This document shows, one piece after another, positions 27,774 to 36,119 of a stretch of 50,483 bases of DNA; position 1 is the stretch's first letter; each line of letters opens with the position of its first letter. The DNA lies in contig JAPKCH010000010.1 of assembly GCA_026421185.1 (NCBI GenBank), forward strand, positions 1 through 50,483, written 5' to 3'. The stretch comes from Dehalococcoidia bacterium. GTDB taxonomy: Bacteria > Chloroflexota > Dehalococcoidia > Lucifugimonadales > Lucifugimonadaceae. A program made the translations under genes and the position numbers. Under the pieces are notes generated by a model. The model was not told the origin of the DNA. It saw only the letters and a program-made list of their open reading frames with translations, and did no database searches.

Positions 27774-28340
27774 ATGGATCTTTCGTTCGACAATAGCCAA
27801 TCACGTACTGCTCGCTTTAGGCGTGAACTACGTAATCCTTCAATGCTGACAATCATCCTCATTTTGATTGTGATTGCCGTGGTGGTTCTTGGCCCGTTCG
27901 TACCGGGTTGGGTTTCAACAACTCGGGGTAGCTTAGAAGCGATAGCCAAGAAGAAAGAACTCAACGAAGCGGGCATACTTTCGCTTGGAGCTATTGTGCC
28001 GAGTCAGATCACACCTTGGCTCAATCACCAGGTTAATACGATGATCGATGCTCAAGGACCGCTTGACTGGAAGGTTGTTTCATTCAGATCCGGGGCGTGT
28101 TTGGGAGAGAATCTATCTCAGCTCCCTGCCAGTAAATATTCAACTGCAATAATCACGGCATGTGACGAACTCGATGATATTCAGCAACAGTACTCTGGCA
28201 GTTGCTTCTTGGCTTCCGACTGTAATGTGCCAGAAATTGCCAAAGAAGAACTTCGAGCTGCGATGAGTAGAGTTTGGTCAGAATTCTCGGATGCTGGATT
28301 CGTTCTTCCGTACGAAGTGCTTGAGCAGGGGCTGCCGTAG
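27774..28340 (+). CDS. Uncharacterised membrane-anchored Cys-containing protein, copy 1
   Basis: I do not recognise this family. The 188-residue protein has a short basic cytoplasmic start (RTARFRRELRNPS) and one transmembrane helix (about 24-43). An outer domain of about 140 residues follows, with four or five Cys (GACLG, TACDELDD, SCFLASDC). It is paralogous to the next gene: SFDNSQS matches YDEDNSRS, WKVVSFRSGAC matches WKVGNYRFGVC, and the Cys positions agree. I chose the ATG at 27774 rather than a TTG at 27762 because it aligns with the start of the paralogue. The conserved Cys may form disulphides outside the cell. Confidence 0.75.
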   Translation: MDLSFDNSQSRTARFRRELRNPSMLTIILILIVIAVVVLGPFVPGWVSTTRGSLEAIAKKKELNEAGILSLGAIVPSQITPWLNHQVNTMIDAQGPLDWKVVSFRSGACLGENLSQLPASKYSTAIITACDELDDIQQQYSGSCFLASDCNVPEIAKEELRAAMSRVWSEFSDAGFVLPYEVLEQGLP

Positions 28341-28380
28341 CTGTTGGATGCTATCGTATAATTTGTTCGATAAATCACAG

Positions 28381-28411
28381 CTATAAACAACAAATTTTTC
28401 GTTGTTTATAG
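28381..28411. repeat. 11-bp perfect inverted repeat between the two paralogues
   Basis: CTATAAACAAC (28381-28391) is repeated as GTTGTTTATAG (28401-28411) around a nine-base AT-rich loop. It lies 47 bases before the second paralogue's ATG. There is no T run, so it is more likely an operator or RNA structure than a terminator. Confidence 0.75.
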
Positions 28412-28457
28412 AGAATTCGGTTGCCTATATGGCGCTGTTCCTAAGGAATTAAAACTC

Positions 28458-29000
28458 ATGGGTCTTGTGTACGACGAAGACAACTCTCGGTCAGCACGAA
28501 TCAAACGAGCGTTGCTCAGTCCGTCAAAGCGAACAGTTTTAATCGCTGCAGTTCTACTACTACTCATTTTGTCGCCGTTGATTATGAAAACGATCGGCAC
28601 AGCTCAAGAAGGTATAGGGTCCGTTACGGCTGAAAGTGATTTGGACATCAATACGGCCGGTGCACATGCGGATCTTGAAGATTCAGGAATTGCACCTTTC
28701 TTGGTTTCACAAGGTGAGATCATGATGGCGGCAACCAGTCCGAAGCATTGGAAAGTCGGAAACTACCGATTCGGTGTTTGTAGTTCCGAACGAGTTGGTG
28801 AAATAACCGACACTTCGTATAGTGCTGCGATTGTTGAAGCCTGCGACGTGATGTACGACATTCAAGGTAAGTACTCGAGAGATTGCTACCTCGCAAGAAC
28901 CTGTGATGTGAAAAGCACGGCGAAAGACGAGCTGATTGCAGTGGCCAATGATTTGAAGACGGCGCATTCAACTGCGGGCTTCATATGGCCTAATCCTTAG
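28458..29000 (+). CDS. Uncharacterised membrane-anchored Cys-containing protein, copy 2
   Basis: The 180-residue protein has the same plan as its upstream neighbour: acidic start (DEDNSRS), basic patch, one transmembrane helix (about 25-43) and an outer domain. The Cys pattern is also shared: GVCSSE, EACDVMYDIQ, DCYLARTC. Shared motifs include DIQxxYSxxCxLAxxC, CDV or CNV, and AKxEL. The tandem copies have diverged strongly, so the duplication is old or the family evolves fast. The function is unknown. The ATG at 28458 lies 117 bases after the first copy's stop. Confidence 0.75.
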   Translation: MGLVYDEDNSRSARIKRALLSPSKRTVLIAAVLLLLILSPLIMKTIGTAQEGIGSVTAESDLDINTAGAHADLEDSGIAPFLVSQGEIMMAATSPKHWKVGNYRFGVCSSERVGEITDTSYSAAIVEACDVMYDIQGKYSRDCYLARTCDVKSTAKDELIAVANDLKTAHSTAGFIWPNP

Positions 29001-29225
29001 TATTAACAAAAGAGTGCAAAGTTCGTCAGAGATTCGATGGCAACAACGACATTGCATGGATGGCACTCTGTGATGGCCGGTTCTATCTCGGAAATTAGTC
29101 AGAACAGCTACTCGGTTGGGCATACAAATGTTGGCTACTGCTAAACTTCCGGAAAATTCGTGATTTGGAACGGCTTTGATCTGGAAAATATGATTGTCTC
29201 CGTAAGTAAGGATGCTTTTTAGCTC

Positions 29226-30941
29226 ATGGACAGTTCTCTCTCTCCGCACGGCCTGATTGGTGAAGCGTACCGTCCACCCAAGATTGGAAGCAAGGGAGCT
29301 GTGGTAGCCAACCACACGATGGCTGCACAGGCAGGGATGCGGGTTCTCTACGGGGGCGGAAACGCTGTCGATGCTGCGATTGCAGTAGCGTTCGCATTGG
29401 GAGCCGCTGAACCGCAAGGGTCATCGATTGGTGGCGATGGGTTTGTGATGGTTCACATGGCAGCCAACAAATCAGTCGAAGTCGCTAATGGAACGGGGGC
29501 GGCGCCTCTATCTGCAACCGCCGACAAGTACTCAAACGGGATTCCTTACACAGGCATTTTGGGGACTTCTGTCCCGGGAATTGTCGATGCGCTATTGAGC
29601 GCACATGAACGCCACGGAATATTGACGCTGGCTCAGTGTTTGGAGCCAGCTATCGAGCTGTGCGAAGATGGTGTTCCGGTATCTGACTTTCAATCTCAAA
29701 TGGCGGCACAAAATCCGGTACTGAGAAGTTCTTCAACTTCAGGACCCGTGTTTGCCCCGAACGGAAATTGGTTGAAACCGGGCGAGATTCGACGTAATCC
29801 AAATTTGGCTCGAACTTACAAGCAGATCGCTGATTTGGGTCGGGACGCGTTCTACGAAGGCGATATTGCACGGGAGATCGCACGTTATTCCGAAGAGCAC
29901 GATGGATTGCTGACCTACGAGGATTTGAAGCGACACAAGGTCGAATGGCAGGCTCCGGTAGCTGTGAACTATCGAGGTCGAACTGTTTACGAGGCACCGC
30001 CGAATTCGAGTGGGCATGTGCTGTTGCAAGAACTAGCCATGTTCGAGCAATTCGATCCTAAGGAGTACGGCTACATGTCGCCTGAATCGGTTCATCTAAT
30101 GGTCGAGGCGAAGAAACTGGCATTTGCTGATCGTGAAGCGTATTTGGCTGACCCTAACTACGTTGATGTTCCTATCGAAGGTTTACTGAACGCTGAATAT
30201 CTTGCCGAGCGTGCGGCATTGATCGACATAGAGCGTGCAGCCGAGAACGTTTCTGAAGGCGATCCGTGGGCGTTCATGGATCGTTCACCTAGCGTAGAGA
30301 AAAAACATCGTAGAGGTGGTCGTTTGCATTCGGCTGGAACCGATACCACCCACTTCTGTGTGGTCGATCGATGGGGCAATTCAGTTGGTGAGCTGCAAAG
30401 CATTCAAACGATGTTTGGTTCGTGCGTCATCGCAGGTTCGACCGGAATATTGATGAATAACCGTATGACCTACTGGCACTTAGAGCCAGACCACATCGAC
30501 TATCTAAATCCTGGTCAGCGAGTTCGTCACACGATGAACCCTGTAATGGTCTTCTCTAAGCCTGTTGAAGAAGGTGGGAAGCTTGAGCTGGTTTGCGGTA
30601 CTCCAGGCGCTGATACGCAGGTTCAAACGAATATGCAGATCGTTACCAGCGTGTTCGACTACGGCTTGAACGTCGCAGAGGCTATTGATGGCCCTCGCTG
30701 GACACATAATCAAGCTGGCACTGATTCTGCAGTACCTCGATCCACTACTGATTCGCTTCAGATAGAAGATCGTGCGGGTGAAGAGGTAATCGCAGGGCTT
30801 AATGAACGGAGTCAACCTGTTGAATCGACTGGTCAATGGGGTGGAGCCGGAAGCGAGGGTGCTATTCAGGTCGATCTTGAGAACGGAACCCTGTTTGCTG
30901 CATCAGATCCAAGACGTGAGGGTGATGCGCAGGTTTGGTAG
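29226..30941 (+). CDS. Gamma-glutamyltransferase family protein (YwrD-like)
   Basis: The 571-residue Ntn-hydrolase should cut itself before T374 in GTDTTHFCVV to form two subunits. GGGNAVDAAIAVAFALG (43-59), QGSSIGGDGFVMVH (64-77), GTSVPGIVDALL and GILMNNRM are family landmarks. It transfers or hydrolyses gamma-glutamyl groups, for instance of glutathione. No signal peptide is seen, so it is probably cytoplasmic like Bacillus YwrD. It appears to be a single gene, with 285 bases upstream of the dehydrogenase hairpin region and a hairpin downstream at 30953. Confidence 0.92.
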   Translation: MDSSLSPHGLIGEAYRPPKIGSKGAVVANHTMAAQAGMRVLYGGGNAVDAAIAVAFALGAAEPQGSSIGGDGFVMVHMAANKSVEVANGTGAAPLSATADKYSNGIPYTGILGTSVPGIVDALLSAHERHGILTLAQCLEPAIELCEDGVPVSDFQSQMAAQNPVLRSSSTSGPVFAPNGNWLKPGEIRRNPNLARTYKQIADLGRDAFYEGDIAREIARYSEEHDGLLTYEDLKRHKVEWQAPVAVNYRGRTVYEAPPNSSGHVLLQELAMFEQFDPKEYGYMSPESVHLMVEAKKLAFADREAYLADPNYVDVPIEGLLNAEYLAERAALIDIERAAENVSEGDPWAFMDRSPSVEKKHRRGGRLHSAGTDTTHFCVVDRWGNSVGELQSIQTMFGSCVIAGSTGILMNNRMTYWHLEPDHIDYLNPGQRVRHTMNPVMVFSKPVEEGGKLELVCGTPGADTQVQTNMQIVTSVFDYGLNVAEAIDGPRWTHNQAGTDSAVPRSTTDSLQIEDRAGEEVIAGLNERSQPVESTGQWGGAGSEGAIQVDLENGTLFAASDPRREGDAQVW

Positions 30942-30952
30942 GTTCGTTCGCA

Positions 30953-30977
30953 GCAACTTTTAGTTTTAGAAAGTTGC
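30953..30977. terminator. Hairpin after the gamma-glutamyltransferase gene
   Basis: GCAACTTT (30953-30960) pairs perfectly with AAAGTTGC (30970-30977) over a nine-base loop, 12 bases after the stop codon. It lacks a T run, so its role as terminator is uncertain. Confidence 0.35.
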
Positions 30978-30986
30978 GAAATTAGA

Positions 30987-31130
30987 GATCGACTCGATAG
31001 TTTTGAATAACTGGCCTTACATGGCTTAGCTCGAACGCTGTGAACCCAATAATTCGGAACGGGAATAGCGCAATTGCGACCCTCCGATTCGAATGAGGCC
31101 AATTACGAGTTGTTCGAGTGTCATTGAGTA
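30987..31130 (-). pseudogene. Possible remnant of a small membrane protein
   Basis: One minus-strand frame begins with ATG as MTLEQLVIGLIRIGG and breaks. A second frame reads ALFPFRIIGFTAFELSHVR before a stop. The second piece resembles a membrane-protein pattern I recall from related bacteria (YRxIGFxLFELTxxR). The two frames overlap as a frameshifted gene would. The resemblance is only remembered, so this is a weak call. Confidence 0.2.
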
Positions 31131-31289
31131 GTCTTTATGCGGGACTTAATACTGCCGGACGTGTGCGTAGTGCCACTACGATAGCCCCGTTTTTATTCCT
31201 GCCCACTATAATCACCCACGTTTACGAAAGTCCCTCATTAATTTAGATCTCATCTGAAGCAATTGTTCAGAGCATAAAAGTAAATACAT

Positions 31290-32228
31290 ATGAAATATCG
31301 GCACCTCGGAAATTCCGGTCTTGAAGTCAGTGTTATTGGTCTCGGAACCAATAACTTTGGTGGTCGAATGGAATTCAAAGAGGCCCGGGAAGTGATATTC
31401 GCCGGTATGGATGAGGGAATCAACTTCATCGATACAGCCAATATTTACTCTCACGGCAACTCGGAGGAGATCATTGGACGAGCGCTGGTTGATCGACGTG
31501 ATGAAACATTGATCGCCACCAAGTTCGGCATGCTCTGGGAAGAGGGGCCGCACGGTAAGGGTGGATCTCGAAAGCACATCATGGATTCGCTGGAAGGTTC
31601 ACTGAGACGATTGCAGACGGACTACGTCGACTTGTATCAGATGCATCGACAGGATCCTGATACGCCTATTGAGGAGACCCTTCGAGCGTTGGATGATGCG
31701 GTTCGAGACGGGAAAGTTCGTTACATTGGACTTTCAAACTTCGAGCCATGGCGAATAGCTGACGCACAATGGACAGCTAAGCACAACGGCTACACACCGT
31801 TTATTTCGTCTCAGCCCGAGTATTCGATGCTGGATAGAAGTGTCGAGCGTGGCGTTCTGCCTGTTTCCGAAAAGTACGGACTAGGCACGCTGCCGTACTT
31901 CCCGCTTGCACACGGATTCTTGACTGGTAAGTACCGCCGAAACGAAGCCGTTCCTGAGAATACTCGATTGGCACTGACTCCTGATGCGCAGAGCAAGCGA
32001 TTATCTGAAGATAATTTCGACATTCTCGACCAGTTAGAAGCGTTCGTTCAGAAACGCAATCATACGATGGTTGAACTGGCGTTTGCTTGGATTCTTGCTC
32101 GACAATCGGTTGGTTCGGTGATCGCTGGTGCAAGTACGCCCGCGCAGATTCGTCAGAACGCAGCCGCAGCCGAGTGGGAGTTAACTGCCGAAGATATGAC
32201 TGAGTTAACGGGGATTCTCGACAGTTAG
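31290..32228 (+). CDS. Aldo/keto reductase
   Basis: The 312-residue TIM-barrel oxidoreductase has the full catalytic tetrad: D48 and Y53 (FIDTANIYSHG), K78 (IATKFG) and H119 (YQMHRQD). The start RHLGNSGLEVSVIGLGTNNFGG is typical. The C-terminal cofactor site VIAGASTPAQIRQNAAA supports NADPH binding. It resembles YhdN/Gfo-independent sugar or steroid aldehyde reductases; the substrate is unknown. The ATG at 31290 has no strong ribosome-binding site. Confidence 0.93.
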   Translation: MKYRHLGNSGLEVSVIGLGTNNFGGRMEFKEAREVIFAGMDEGINFIDTANIYSHGNSEEIIGRALVDRRDETLIATKFGMLWEEGPHGKGGSRKHIMDSLEGSLRRLQTDYVDLYQMHRQDPDTPIEETLRALDDAVRDGKVRYIGLSNFEPWRIADAQWTAKHNGYTPFISSQPEYSMLDRSVERGVLPVSEKYGLGTLPYFPLAHGFLTGKYRRNEAVPENTRLALTPDAQSKRLSEDNFDILDQLEAFVQKRNHTMVELAFAWILARQSVGSVIAGASTPAQIRQNAAAAEWELTAEDMTELTGILDS

Positions 32229-32541
32229 TCGGATTCGATAGTAATGGTCTTGCCGTCAGACGGAGTATCGTCAACGGAAAGCTGTTCTGGGGACGAGCAT
32301 GATGCTTCGAATCATACGAATAGTGTGACGCCTTTTGTATTGACAATTCCTTCATTATGAAGCTTGGATATGGAATCAGGGAATTCACATATCGGTATGA
32401 CCCGATTGGTTCGACGTGAGTGAGCCCCCAATTGATTTCACAGTGAATCGCAGTAATTGGGGAATGATCCACTAAGTCATATGCCGATGAGACGCCACGT
32501 AATAAAGCGATGAGACAGGTGAGTCTGTAAAGTACAGCGAT
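32229..32541. other. Intergenic region upstream of glpK
   Basis: No gene can be supported. The main feature is the inverted repeat at 32426-32462. A TTGACA at 32340 has no matching -10 box at a normal distance. Confidence 0.5.
32426..32462. promoter_or_regulatory. Nested inverted repeat upstream of glpK
   Basis: CCCCAATTGATT (32426-32437) faces AATC (32446-32449) and AATTGGGG (32455-32462). The outer 8 bp pair perfectly and the inner 4 bp pair across an eight-base loop, with a five-base bulge. It ends 79 bases before the glpK ATG and could be an operator or leader-RNA structure. Confidence 0.45.
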
Positions 32542-34044
32542 ATGCCAGAACACATACTCGCAATTGACCAGGGTACGACTTCAACCCGCGCTATCGTTTT
32601 CGATTCGTCGGCAACGCCCGTGGGGTCGGCGCAGGTCGAGCTGTCTCAGCATTTTCCTCAGCCGGGCTGGGTTGAGCATGACCCGATCGAAATTGCCGAG
32701 GCGGCCATTAGTGTCGCGAAGCAAGCTATCGCACGGGCTCAACTTGCGCCAGAAAATATAGCTGCAATTGGGATATCCAATCAGCGCGAGACAACGATTG
32801 TTTGGGAGCGAGCTACGGGTCGTCCTGTCGCCAACGCAATTGTGTGGCAGGATCGCAGGACTGCCGAAATTTGTGCCGACTTGGGTCGTGGTGATCGCGT
32901 ACGAGACATTCGCCAGGCTACTGGGCTGATAGTCGATGCTTACTTTAGTGCAACAAAGCTGATGTGGTTGCTGGCGACTATTCCCAATGGTCAGGCTCGT
33001 GCTGAAGCTGGTGAGCTGTGCTTCGGAACAGTCGACAGTTGGCTGCTTTGGCGGCTAACGAAAGGTGCTTTGCACGCTACAGACGCCACTAATGCTTCTC
33101 GAACCATGCTTCTGAACATTCACGATTTACAGTGGGACCCTGAGATGTTGGAGCTGTTCGATATTCCAGAAGTGATGTTGCCCGAAGTGCGTGGGTCGTC
33201 AGATGATTTTGGAGTTACCGATAAATCGGTATTTGGAGCTGAGATTCCGATTACAGCGATGGCTGGCGATCAGCACGCTGCTCTTTATGGTCAGGCATGT
33301 TTTCGGAATGGTCAGATCAAGTGCACATACGGTACGGGCGCATTTGTACTGGCAAACCGAGGATCAACTCCGCCAATTCAACAGTCGGGACCCGGTGATA
33401 CCGGATTGCTGGCTACGTTGGGTTTCCAGATTGGTGCGAAGAAACATTACGCTATTGAAGGATCGGTGTTCGTAACGGGGGCGACTGTTCAGTGGCTTCG
33501 TGACGGACTCGGAATCATTTCGAATCCCGCTGAAACCTCAGATATGGCACTTGTGGCTGAGTCAAACGAGGGCGTGTATTTCGTTCCTGCGTTTGTTGGC
33601 CTTGGCGCTCCTCACTGGCAGCCTTATGCGAGAGCTTCGATAACCGGTATGACCCGTGGAACTTCGCAATACCACATCGTAAGGGCTGCGCTCGAGTCGA
33701 CAGCGTTTCAGGTGAAGGATGTTGTGGGTGCTATGGAGGGTGGGCGAACCCGTTCGAATCAGCCACTTCGGGCAGATGGTGGGCAGAGCGACAATCCGTT
33801 CGTTATGCAGTTTCAGGCAGATATTCTCGATAGACCTGTTGAAGTCGCAAACGTTTCTGAAACGACAGCACTGGGTGCAGCGTTCTTGGCAGGACGAGGT
33901 GTTGGATTGTGGCGATCTGAGAACGAAATAAGCAGTTTGTGGAAGGCTTCAGCTCGATATGAACCTTCAATAAGCGAGTCAGAGCGGACCAATTTATACG
34001 CTGGGTGGCTCGATGCAGTTAGACGTTCAAGTTCAACGATTTAG
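32542..34044 (+). CDS. glpK: Glycerol kinase
   Basis: The 500-residue FGGY kinase phosphorylates glycerol to glycerol 3-phosphate with ATP. ILAIDQGTTSTRAIVFD (residues 5-21) is the GlpK phosphate-binding start. QRETTIVWERATGRPV, NAIVWQDRRTAE, MAGDQHAALYGQACF and FVPAFVGLGAPHW with DARGxxxGxTRGT-like YARASITGMTRGTS also match. It is full length. No glycerol facilitator or dehydrogenase gene is adjacent. The NmrA-like gene starts 20 bases downstream and may be co-transcribed. Confidence 0.95.
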   Translation: MPEHILAIDQGTTSTRAIVFDSSATPVGSAQVELSQHFPQPGWVEHDPIEIAEAAISVAKQAIARAQLAPENIAAIGISNQRETTIVWERATGRPVANAIVWQDRRTAEICADLGRGDRVRDIRQATGLIVDAYFSATKLMWLLATIPNGQARAEAGELCFGTVDSWLLWRLTKGALHATDATNASRTMLLNIHDLQWDPEMLELFDIPEVMLPEVRGSSDDFGVTDKSVFGAEIPITAMAGDQHAALYGQACFRNGQIKCTYGTGAFVLANRGSTPPIQQSGPGDTGLLATLGFQIGAKKHYAIEGSVFVTGATVQWLRDGLGIISNPAETSDMALVAESNEGVYFVPAFVGLGAPHWQPYARASITGMTRGTSQYHIVRAALESTAFQVKDVVGAMEGGRTRSNQPLRADGGQSDNPFVMQFQADILDRPVEVANVSETTALGAAFLAGRGVGLWRSENEISSLWKASARYEPSISESERTNLYAGWLDAVRRSSSTI

Positions 34045-34064
34045 TCGTATTAAGGTAAATATTT

Positions 34065-34958
34065 TTGACTGTTCTTGTGAGCGGAGTTACCGGTAAAACA
34101 GGCATGCATGTTGCGGAGTCGTTGGTGAATCGTGGCGTCGGCGTGCGAGCGCTAGTTCGCGACATAGAACGAGGCAAGATGGCGACGCTCGGAATGGCCG
34201 TTGAGTTGGTTTTGGGCGACTTCGATGATTCGCAGTCTATTGAGAATGCGCTCGACGGATGCGAAGGGGTCTTCATCGTTTCGGTCGACAATGATCGACA
34301 AGTTGAACAGGAAATTAATGTGGCGCAGGTCGCTAAAGATTCAGGTGTCGGACACATTGTGAAATTGTCGTCGAGCGATTCAGGTAATCGTTTATATGCA
34401 TGGTCGGTAGCGCACGCTGAAATCGAATCTGCGATCTCCGAAATAGGTGTTCCATACTCATTTTTACGACCTCACTACTTTATGCAGAATTACTTTTCTC
34501 TGTTGAAAATTAATAACGCAGGCGTGGTGACGCTAGAAGCGCCTGCCAATGATGGTGAGATTGGCGCAATTGATGCTTACGACATCGGAGAGTGTGCTGC
34601 CGCATTACTCTCAAGTGTAGATGTGCTTCACAATCACGCTCTGCTAACCGGACCAGAAACCATTTCGATGGAGCGAGTCGCATCAGCTTTTTCGAGTGCT
34701 ATTGATCGAGAGATAAGTTACGTAAATCTTGATCCCGCTGCGTATTTATGTGAACTAGAAGCGGACAATGACGATAGCGCCAAAGACATTGCGGATGTCT
34801 ACGAAGAAGTTCGTGCCGGAACGATGGCGGTTTACTCCGATAACGTTGAGAAAATCAGCGGTAGTAAGCCTCGCTCTATCGAGACATTCGCTACCAGTAA
34901 CATCGATGCTATCAACGCGGCAATCGTCGCCTCATCCACTGTGCGAAGCGCCACTTAG
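34065..34958 (+). CDS. NmrA-like NAD(P)-binding protein
   Basis: The 297-residue Rossmann protein has the extended/atypical SDR start TVLVSGVTGKTGMHVAESL (2-20) with GxxGxxG. GVRALVRDIERGKM and the LVLGDFDD and GVFIVSV strands of the NmrA/QorB group follow. HIVKLSSSD and PYSFLRPHYFMQNYF are also typical. No Tyr-x3-Lys catalytic pair stands out, as usual for NmrA-like proteins, which sense or reduce quinones or NADP. It starts with TTG at 34065, with AAGG upstream, 20 bases after glpK. Confidence 0.85.
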   Translation: MTVLVSGVTGKTGMHVAESLVNRGVGVRALVRDIERGKMATLGMAVELVLGDFDDSQSIENALDGCEGVFIVSVDNDRQVEQEINVAQVAKDSGVGHIVKLSSSDSGNRLYAWSVAHAEIESAISEIGVPYSFLRPHYFMQNYFSLLKINNAGVVTLEAPANDGEIGAIDAYDIGECAAALLSSVDVLHNHALLTGPETISMERVASAFSSAIDREISYVNLDPAAYLCELEADNDDSAKDIADVYEEVRAGTMAVYSDNVEKISGSKPRSIETFATSNIDAINAAIVASSTVRSAT

Positions 34959-35019
34959 CGCTGATTCAACTGCTAACCTTCCGCCATCTTGAACCTAGGA
35001 ACTCTCGGAGGCTCGATTT

Positions 35020-36045
35020 ATGCATGTTGGAACTCAGGTAGCAGCACGGAACGACTCGGATTTTGAACAGTGGGCACAGCTTGGGGTGGTGAACATCTGC
35101 TCCGACCCACCGGGCGATCCGCATGGCTGGACTGTCGATGACCTGAAGCGTCACCGTGAAAAGGTCAACTCGTATGGAATCGAACTCGATATGGTTCAGA
35201 TTCCTCTTTCATCGACGCCGATTGATCGTTCACAGTCACCGAACGTAATGCTCGGTAAGAGCCCTGAACGTGACCGAGAAATCGATTCGATTCAGAATAT
35301 TATTCGTATTTGCGGCGAAGTTGGCATTCCGGCAGTCAAATACAATATGAACATCATTGGCATCCCGCGCTCGGAGCGTGAGGAAGGTCGAGGTGGATCT
35401 TCAAACTCGACATTCAGATGGTCGAAAATGGACCAAGACGCACCCCCCACCATTGCCGGCGTTGTTGGAATCGAAGATAATTGGGAACGCATCGAATACT
35501 TCCTATCGCGAGCTGTTCCAGCAGCTGAATCGGCTAAAGTGCGCTTGGCTTGCCACCCGCACGACCCGTACACGCCAGATGGCTACATGGGCGTGACTCG
35601 GGTGCTCGGAACTATAGATGGCATGAAGAAGTTTGTGCAGATGCACGAAAGTGAATACCATGGTCTGAATTTCTGTCAGGGCACAGTTACTGAAATGCTC
35701 GACGACCCAGGTAAAGAAATCGCTGATGTGATCCGCTGGTTCGGTTCACGAAATAAGATATTCAACGTTCACTTCAGAAACATTCGTGGACACAAGCTCG
35801 ACTTCATGGAAGCCTTCCCGGACGAAGGTTCGATCGACTTCTCAGAGATCATCAAGGTCTATCAAGAAGTTGGATACAAGTACATGCTGATGCCTGACCA
35901 CGTTCCTGATATCAGCGGTGACGATGCTCAAGGAACAGCGTTTGCGTTTTGCTATGGTTACATTTCGGCTTTGCTTCAGGGCATCGACGAGCCACGCAAG
36001 CAGCCGTGGGTAACGAAGGCTCCTAAAGGCGAAGGCGCTTGGTAA
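35020..36045 (+). CDS. uxuA: Mannonate dehydratase (UxuA family)
   Basis: The 341-residue TIM-barrel protein resembles the xylose-isomerase-like mannonate dehydratases, which turn D-mannonate into 2-keto-3-deoxygluconate with a divalent metal. VKYNMNIIGIPRSEREEGRGG is present in part as VKYNMNIIGIPR. LACHPHDPYTPDGYMG holds the metal-binding His and matches the HPDDPP element of UxuA. NFCQGTVTEM, FNVHFRNIRG with metal His, and LMPDHVPD agree. It has a strong GGAGG site nine to ten bases upstream of the ATG. It lies 2 kb from a ManD-type enzyme, which catalyses the same reaction with an unrelated fold. Confidence in the family is high; the exact substrate could be a related acid. Confidence 0.85.
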   Translation: MHVGTQVAARNDSDFEQWAQLGVVNICSDPPGDPHGWTVDDLKRHREKVNSYGIELDMVQIPLSSTPIDRSQSPNVMLGKSPERDREIDSIQNIIRICGEVGIPAVKYNMNIIGIPRSEREEGRGGSSNSTFRWSKMDQDAPPTIAGVVGIEDNWERIEYFLSRAVPAAESAKVRLACHPHDPYTPDGYMGVTRVLGTIDGMKKFVQMHESEYHGLNFCQGTVTEMLDDPGKEIADVIRWFGSRNKIFNVHFRNIRGHKLDFMEAFPDEGSIDFSEIIKVYQEVGYKYMLMPDHVPDISGDDAQGTAFAFCYGYISALLQGIDEPRKQPWVTKAPKGEGAW

Positions 36046-36119
36046 CTAGCTTGCTGGACAACTTTTCTTCCTGTGGGAAAGGAGATGGGTGAGTTTAAGA
36101 AAGATTTCGAGGGGACTTG

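Larger units (their letters stand above)
30942..31289. other. Intergenic region with hairpin and possible gene remnant
   Basis: No intact gene is seen. An 8-bp hairpin lies at 30953-30977, and the minus strand at about 30987-31110 carries what may be a degraded membrane-protein fragment. The right part is AT-rich before the aldo/keto reductase. Confidence 0.5.

Noticed and set aside
32225-32310. Minus-strand peptide ending SCSSPEQLSVDDTPSDG...IESD, like a lipoprotein tail
   Set aside because: No start codon between its stop codons and only about 27 codons long; too little to call a remnant.
31801-32553. 250-residue minus-strand frame over the aldo/keto reductase end and the glpK start
   Set aside because: It is antisense to two certain genes and shows no domain; a shadow frame.
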